This document shows positions 59,618 through 64,000 of a DNA stretch of 64,000 nucleotides, piece after piece. Location: the NCBI RefSeq assembly GCF_024764775.1, contig NZ_JALIGC010000035.1:248001-312000 (forward strand), given 5' to 3'. Below the pieces are notes generated by a model. The model did no database searches and was not told the origin of the DNA. It saw nothing but the letters and a program-made list of their open reading frames with translations. Position numbers and translations under genes: made by a program. Source of the stretch: Scandinavium manionii (GTDB lineage Bacteria > Pseudomonadota > Gammaproteobacteria > Enterobacterales > Enterobacteriaceae). How positions within the stretch are numbered: the stretch's first letter is position 1; every line of letters begins with the position of its first letter.

Positions 59618-60406
59618 TTAGCACTCACGCAGGTAAACGAGGGAATCCTGATACGCTTTTGCCAGGTCGGCGGCACGCACGCGGCATTCATACACGACAA
59701 ACCCGGAATAATTATCTGCTCGCAATTGGTCAAACAGCGCGGCGAAATTCAGGCTGCCGCTACCCGGCTGATAACGGTGGTTATCTGCGATATGAACATG
59801 GCCGAGCAGATCGCGGTTCGCGTGCAGTGCACCCGCAATATCGTCCTCTTCAATGTTCATGTGATAGAAATCGCCAATAATTTGCGTGTGTTTGAGTTGA
59901 TTGTCGCTGATATAGCCACGGGCATCCGCCAGGGTGTTGATCATGTGATCCTGATAGCGGTTCAGCGGTTCAAGCAGAACTGTCGTCCCGGTACGGCCTG
60001 CGACCTCGTCCAGGAAACGCAGCGAATCGCTGACCGCTTTGCGATCGCCATCGAGGCTGCGCGGCGAGGTCATCGGCGGCAAACGGAAGGTGAACATTCC
60101 CCATGCAGCAGGAACCACGATGCCTTTACCGCCCACTTCCGCCAGCGCTTCGAGAATGCGAGCGATTTGCTGTAATCCGTTGAGTCGACGCTCTTCGATA
60201 AAATCACCGATCCAGCCATCATAGCCACCACAGGCGGTGGTCACCGGCAGCCCGGTTTCTTTGATGGCCGCTTTTACTTCGTCCAGATTATTCACCAACA
60301 AACGACCGTCGATTTCGTAGCCGTCAAAGCCCATCGCTTTGATGTAACGAAATTTCTCCAGAATATTTTCCGGGAAGAAGGCCTGATTCTGCGTTGCGAT
60401 TTTCAT
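59618..60406 (-). CDS. ycjR: 3-keto-guloside/glucoside C4 epimerase YcjR
   Basis: Xylose-isomerase-like TIM-barrel enzyme that, in E. coli, epimerises the 4-position of 3-keto-gulosides, between the YcjQ and YcjS steps. The 262 residues equal E. coli. Metal-binding residues expected for the family lie in LEPLNRYQDHM, IIGDFYHMNIEEDD, HVHIADNHRYQPG and VVYECRV. The YECRV site has Cys where E. coli reads YEGRI, a change next to the metal-binding Glu. ATG start at 60406. Confidence 0.92.
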   Translation of the reverse strand: MKIATQNQAFFPENILEKFRYIKAMGFDGYEIDGRLLVNNLDEVKAAIKETGLPVTTACGGYDGWIGDFIEERRLNGLQQIARILEALAEVGGKGIVVPAAWGMFTFRLPPMTSPRSLDGDRKAVSDSLRFLDEVAGRTGTTVLLEPLNRYQDHMINTLADARGYISDNQLKHTQIIGDFYHMNIEEDDIAGALHANRDLLGHVHIADNHRYQPGSGSLNFAALFDQLRADNYSGFVVYECRVRAADLAKAYQDSLVYLREC

Positions 60407-60425
60407 GATGTTGCTTTCCTTGCGC

Positions 60426-61478
60426 TTAAAAAGTGACGCCCATTTTGATACTCAGCTCAGGCTGTTTATCGACGAATTTCATGTAGCTCTCCGGACTCTC
60501 GCTGAACGGCACCACCGGGTCGATCAGGTCGTCACAGTTCAGATAACCGTTCATCAGCAATTCCCAGCAGGTTTCCTCGATACGCTTACGACTCCAGCGC
60601 GGGTAGTCCGGGTTAGGTTCGCTGCACGCGCGGGAGAAGACGATTTTTGCGTTGTTGAAATGCGCTTCACGCCCGAGGTTGAAACCTTCGGCAAACGGTT
60701 TGGCAAACGCGACGTAGGAAATGGTGCCGCCGTAGGCCAGGCCTCGCAGGGCGGATTGCAACGCATCCGCGTAACCGCTGGTCTCGATGATGATGTCGGC
60801 GCCTTGCTTACCGGTCAGTTTTTTGATTTCCAGCCCAACGTCGGTGCCGAACGGGTTGAGACACACATCGGCCCCGTGGCGACGCGCTATCTCACAGCGA
60901 TGGCCAATTGGGTCGATGCCAATCACGACCGATGCCCCCGCTTTTTTCGCCAACTGCACCGCAATTTGACCAATCGCGCCCAGGCCAATCACCACCACAT
61001 AGTCGCCTACGCGCACGTTGGCATCGCGCACGCCGCTCATCGCGAACTGCGCCGGGTCATAGCAGACGGCGTTTTTCCACGATGCACCGGCGGGCATTTT
61101 GCGCAGTTTGTAGTTATTGACTGCGTTAACGATGACGGTTTCTGCCAGAGGGCCGTAGCAGCAAACGCTGTCGCCTTCGCGATAGTCTGTCACGTCCGCA
61201 CCACACTGAATGATATCGCCGACCACCATGTTGCCGAGCTGGAATTTGCCGAACTCAATGCCGCGCGGCGCGTTGGCGTCACGGGCGGTAAAAAGCTGCC
61301 ATTCGGCGTCAAACTGCTCATCAATAAAAGGGCTCGCCGCACGAAAATCAACCACTTCGGTGCCGTGTTTTGGCGCGCCGTAACGCACACGAATTTTCAC
61401 TTCATTTACCGCTACCGGTGCGTCCTGATACTCCACCAGCGCTGCGATGCGTGGGGCTGTTGCCACTAATTTTTTCAT
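60426..61478 (-). CDS. ycjQ: guloside 3-dehydrogenase YcjQ (zinc alcohol dehydrogenase family)
   Basis: Medium-chain dehydrogenase that, in E. coli, oxidises D-gulosides at C3. The 350-residue protein has the N-terminal GroES-like domain (KIRVRYGAPKHGTEVVDFR) and a Rossmann domain with VVIGLGAIGQIAVQLAK and GIDPIGHRCEIA; ISYVAFAKPFAEGFN and FSRACSEPNPDYPRW are highly conserved. ATG at 61478 has AAGGA seven bases upstream; a GTG one codon earlier is possible. Twenty bases separate it from ycjR. Confidence 0.92.
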   Translation of the reverse strand: MKKLVATAPRIAALVEYQDAPVAVNEVKIRVRYGAPKHGTEVVDFRAASPFIDEQFDAEWQLFTARDANAPRGIEFGKFQLGNMVVGDIIQCGADVTDYREGDSVCCYGPLAETVIVNAVNNYKLRKMPAGASWKNAVCYDPAQFAMSGVRDANVRVGDYVVVIGLGAIGQIAVQLAKKAGASVVIGIDPIGHRCEIARRHGADVCLNPFGTDVGLEIKKLTGKQGADIIIETSGYADALQSALRGLAYGGTISYVAFAKPFAEGFNLGREAHFNNAKIVFSRACSEPNPDYPRWSRKRIEETCWELLMNGYLNCDDLIDPVVPFSESPESYMKFVDKQPELSIKMGVTF

Positions 61479-61505
61479 CACTTATTCCTTGTCAAACTGA
61501 CTGCC

Positions 61506-62351
61506 TCAGCCTTTAACGCCGCCGGCGGTCAAACCACTCTTAATAAAGCGCTCGGAAAGCGCGTACATGATGATGACGGGCAGCGCGGTCACCAGCGATG
61601 CGGCCATCATTCGTCCCCAGATATAATCCGGCGTACTAAACAGCGTGTTCAGCCCCACTGGCAGCGTGAAGTTCTCTGCGCTGGAGAGGAAAATCGAGGC
61701 AAACAGATAGTCGTTCCACGCCACCATGAAACAGTACACAAACACCGATATCAGGCCCGACATCGCCAGCGGCACCGTGATACGGAAGATGATTTGCAGC
61801 CGGTTCAGCCCGTCCATCATCGCCGCTTCCTCGATTTCATCCGGGATGGTGTCGAAGTAGCTTTTCAGCATGAAAATGGCGGTCGGCAGCGTTTGCGTCA
61901 CCATGGTGAGAATCAGCGCCAGCTCGGTGTCATAAATGCCCAGCGCGGTGATGATTTTGAACAACGGCACCACCAGCAAAATGCCGGAGAACATGTAGAC
62001 GGTGTAAAAACTGGCGTTGATGGTTTCCCGTCCACGAAAGCGCAGTTTCGACAGCGCCCACGCACCGAGCGTGCCGAGGAACAGTGAGATGGCCGAAGAG
62101 ACAATCGACACTACCAGGCTGTTACGGAAATAGCTGACGAACGGGAAAATCAGCGGATTAAAAATGTCGACGTAGTGCTCGAAGGTCCATTGCTGCGGCA
62201 GCAGCGTTGGATGCAGCGAGATAGCCTCCTTCGCGCTCTTGAACGAGGTCATCAGCATCACAAAGAACGGAAACAGCGTGAAGCCGAGGAACAGCGCCAG
62301 CCCGACGTAAAACAGCGCGGAACACCTAAGACGTTGTTTATTTGTTGCCAT
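61506..62351 (-). CDS. ycjP: sugar ABC transporter permease YcjP
   Basis: Inner-membrane permease of the CUT1/MalG type, second permease of the YcjNOPV importer. The 281 residues contain six membrane helices and the EAA loop EEAAMMDGLNRLQIIFRITV near residues 185-205, where the ATPase YcjV docks. The C-terminus FIKSGLTAGGVKG is conserved as in MalG-type permeases. It overlaps ycjO by 14 bp and precedes ycjQ by 27 bp. Confidence 0.94.
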   Translation of the reverse strand: MATNKQRLRCSALFYVGLALFLGFTLFPFFVMLMTSFKSAKEAISLHPTLLPQQWTFEHYVDIFNPLIFPFVSYFRNSLVVSIVSSAISLFLGTLGAWALSKLRFRGRETINASFYTVYMFSGILLVVPLFKIITALGIYDTELALILTMVTQTLPTAIFMLKSYFDTIPDEIEEAAMMDGLNRLQIIFRITVPLAMSGLISVFVYCFMVAWNDYLFASIFLSSAENFTLPVGLNTLFSTPDYIWGRMMAASLVTALPVIIMYALSERFIKSGLTAGGVKG

Positions 62352-63222
62352 TGAAATTCACCCGTTTTCTGGTCAGCAGAATCACTGCGAAAATGATCAC
62401 AAACAGCACCACGGAAATTGCCGCTGCCTTGCCCAAATCGTTAAAGGCAAACGCCGTCTTATACAGATAGACGCCAAGAATATTGACCTTGGTGGTCAGC
62501 AGATAGACATCGGCGAACATGTAGAACATCCAGATGGTGCGCAGCGTCACCACCGTCGCCAGCACCGGCATGATCGCCGGCAGCGTGACGATGCGAAAAC
62601 GCTGCCACCCGTTCGCGCCGTCCATTTCCGCCGCTTCGTACAGCGATTTATCAATGGTCTGCAAAATGGCCAGAAATGAAATAAAGGCGTAAGGGAAATA
62701 GCGCCAAATGGCGAACAGCACTACCAGCACAAAGCTGCTGTTCGGATTGTCGAACCACAGTGGCGCCTGCTTATACAGCCCCAGCACATCGACACCGAGA
62801 TAGTTCACGATCCCGTAGCCGTTGTTGAACATGTATTTCCACGCAAATACCAGTGAGATTGACGGTGTTACGTAGGACAACAGCACCAGCGAGCGCGCCG
62901 TTTTGCGCAGACGAAATTCGCGGTTGAAAAATATCGCCACCGCCAGCCCCAATCCGGTACTGCCCAGCACCACCAGCGCGGTATACCAGAAGGTCATCCA
63001 CAATGAGTGCCAGAAACCCGGGTCGCTGAGAATGCGCGTGTAGTTATCCAGCCCGACGAAGGTCGACGCGATGCGTGGGTTCAACGGCAGGTGTTGAAAA
63101 CTGATTTCGATATTGGAGACCATCGGCCATGCCACCAGCCCAGCCAGCAGCAACAGGCTGGGACCGAGCAGCATCATGGCAAACGGTAAGTCGGAGCGGC
63201 CCGACATCAACTTCTTCATCAT
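62338..63222 (-). CDS. ycjO: sugar ABC transporter permease YcjO
   Basis: Inner-membrane permease of the CUT1/MalF type. The 294-residue chain has six membrane helices and the EAA motif YEAAEMDGANGWQRFRIVTL near residues 200-220. The ATG at 63222 follows AGGAAACGGG and gives nearly the E. coli length (293); the next codon is also ATG, and an upstream ATG at 63243 would overlap the ycjN stop. Part of the ycjN-O-P-Q-R-S-T-U-V-ompG operon. Confidence 0.92.
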   Translation of the reverse strand: MMKKLMSGRSDLPFAMMLLGPSLLLLAGLVAWPMVSNIEISFQHLPLNPRIASTFVGLDNYTRILSDPGFWHSLWMTFWYTALVVLGSTGLGLAVAIFFNREFRLRKTARSLVLLSYVTPSISLVFAWKYMFNNGYGIVNYLGVDVLGLYKQAPLWFDNPNSSFVLVVLFAIWRYFPYAFISFLAILQTIDKSLYEAAEMDGANGWQRFRIVTLPAIMPVLATVVTLRTIWMFYMFADVYLLTTKVNILGVYLYKTAFAFNDLGKAAAISVVLFVIIFAVILLTRKRVNFNGNK

Positions 63223-63239
63223 CCCGTTTCCTGCCTGTT

Positions 63240-64000
63240 TCATGGCTGTTGTACGAGAGCATCGAGGCGTTTTTGCCCCTCAGCCAACAGCGGTTCAATC
63301 GGTTTTTTACCTACCGTCGCGGCGTTGACCATGGCGCTGATGGTTCCGGAACCGGTGACATCGCCCATACGTGTGAAGTTTTTATCGCCGACAGCACCGA
63401 ATACCTTCACGTTCGGGTATTGAGCGATCAACTCATACGGCAACTGACCGAAGGCTTTAATCACCGCGTTATCTTTCCAGGTGGCGGTTTCAACCACGCC
63501 TTTGGTCATTGGCAGCGCCGCCCCCGGCGACATCATCACCCAGTCGGCGGAGTTCTGTGGTTTCTCCATCCAGGTGACGAACTTCTCTGCCGCCTCTGTC
63601 TGCTCTTTTTCCTGACCAGACGTAATGGTCAATGATGTCACCATTCCGTACGCCGCAGACGTGGCTTGTGTCGGCACCATAAAGCCCAGATTTTCAGGTT
63701 TACCTTCTTTGTACACCGCCGGGAGAATGTAGGTGGAGTACATCGCCATCGGCGCGGAGCCATTCATAAAGGCGTCTTTAATCTCCATCACGTCGTTGGA
63801 GCCCGGCATGGTGGTGGTAGCTAAATCGCGATAGAACGCCAGCGTGCTGCGCATTTCCGGGGTATCGAGTGAGATGCCACCCTGACTGTTAAATACGTTG
63901 GCGTTGTTCGACAGTGCAAACTGTGAGAACGCCTGCTCGGTCATCACGCTTTCTGCTGTTGGCAGCGCGATGCCATACTTTTTCATCGAAGGATTGCTCA
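63240..64000 (-). CDS. ycjN: sugar-binding protein YcjN (3' part only)
   Basis: Extracytoplasmic solute-binding component of the YcjNOPV sugar importer. Only the C-terminal ~250 residues are in the window; the frame stays open to the right edge, where SNPSMKKYGIALPTAESV is visible. The family pattern of MalE/CUT1 binding proteins is clear: NDVMEIKDAFMNGSAPMAMY, STYILPAVYKEGKPENLGFM and WMEKPQNSADWVMMSPGAA. The N-terminal half with its lipoprotein signal lies beyond the window. Upstream gene context, probably the psp operon, cannot be seen. Confidence 0.92.
   Translation of the reverse strand, partial: SNPSMKKYGIALPTAESVMTEQAFSQFALSNNANVFNSQGGISLDTPEMRSTLAFYRDLATTTMPGSNDVMEIKDAFMNGSAPMAMYSTYILPAVYKEGKPENLGFMVPTQATSAAYGMVTSLTITSGQEKEQTEAAEKFVTWMEKPQNSADWVMMSPGAALPMTKGVVETATWKDNAVIKAFGQLPYELIAQYPNVKVFGAVGDKNFTRMGDVTGSGTISAMVNAATVGKKPIEPLLAEGQKRLDALVQQP

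Noticed and set aside
60405..61469. 354-codon open frame antisense to ycjQ
   Set aside because: It mirrors ycjQ almost end to end; the forward gene matches a known family over its full length.
1..64000. CRISPR arrays, tRNA or rRNA genes, prophage or intact insertion sequence
   Set aside because: No regularly spaced repeats, no tRNA cloverleaf or rRNA sequence and no transposase, integrase or phage structural gene was recognised.

Overview
The window is chromosomal DNA of an enteric bacterium (Enterobacteriaceae). Nearly every gene matches an Escherichia coli counterpart in length, motif layout and order (paa, tynA-feaBR, ydbL-ynbE-ydbH, ldhA, hslJ, ydbJ, ydbK/nifJ, ompN, ttcA, zntB, mppA, mpaA, ycjG, tpx, tyrR, ycjFX, ycjW, ompG, ycjVUTSRQPON). 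The order is more compact than in E. coli K-12: there is no Rac prophage and no dbpA, uspE or fnr block. The genus cannot be fixed from the sequence alone; an Enterobacter, Lelliottia, Kluyvera or Citrobacter-like organism would fit. Products are called by comparison with remembered families; no search was run.

Region 1 (1-16161) degrades aromatic compounds. The minus-strand operon paaABCDEFGHIJ (paaJ cut by the left edge) and the divergent paaZ turn phenylacetyl-CoA into acetyl-CoA and succinyl-CoA precursors. tynA (periplasmic amine oxidase) and feaB (phenylacetaldehyde dehydrogenase) feed it with phenylacetate, and feaR is their activator. Paired copies of a FeaR-like half-site, 21 bp apart, lie upstream of both tynA and feaB. 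Between tynA and feaB, which I recall as neighbours in E. coli, about 1.2 kb has been inserted: a fragmentary membrane-protein gene, a RelE/HigB-like toxin with its helix-turn-helix antitoxin, and a structured hairpin resembling group II intron debris.

Region 2 (16162-29794) is core chromosome: the YdbH-YnbE-YdbL envelope lipid-transport set, D-lactate dehydrogenase, HslJ and YdbJ lipoproteins, pyruvate:flavodoxin oxidoreductase, the porin OmpN, tRNA thiolase TtcA and the zinc transporter ZntB. Two small RNAs are recognisable: MicC (between nifJ and ompN) and FnrS (next to zntB, with an FNR box upstream). Three small protein genes of 39 to 54 codons, one of them made largely of Pro and Asp, carry good ribosome binding sites here and near ycjG.

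Region 3 (30018-34529) concerns signalling. A chemoreceptor without a periplasmic sensor domain is divergent from an MHYT-GGDEF-EAL cyclic-di-GMP enzyme. Next to them is a decayed remnant of dgcM (ydaM) that has lost its catalytic centre.

Region 4 (34660-46404) is murein peptide recycling (mppA, mpaA) interrupted by one huge gene, 36748-45348, for a 2866-residue cyclic beta-1,2-glucan synthase (NdvB/Cgs type). This is the most unusual gene of the window.

Region 5 (46506-64000) holds ycjG, tpx, tyrR, the ycjXF pair, the LacI-type regulator ycjW, the porin ompG and the complete ycj sugar operon (ABC transporter YcjNOPV, oxidoreductases YcjQ/YcjS, epimerase YcjR, kojibiose phosphorylase YcjT, beta-phosphoglucomutase YcjU). 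ycjN is cut by the right edge.
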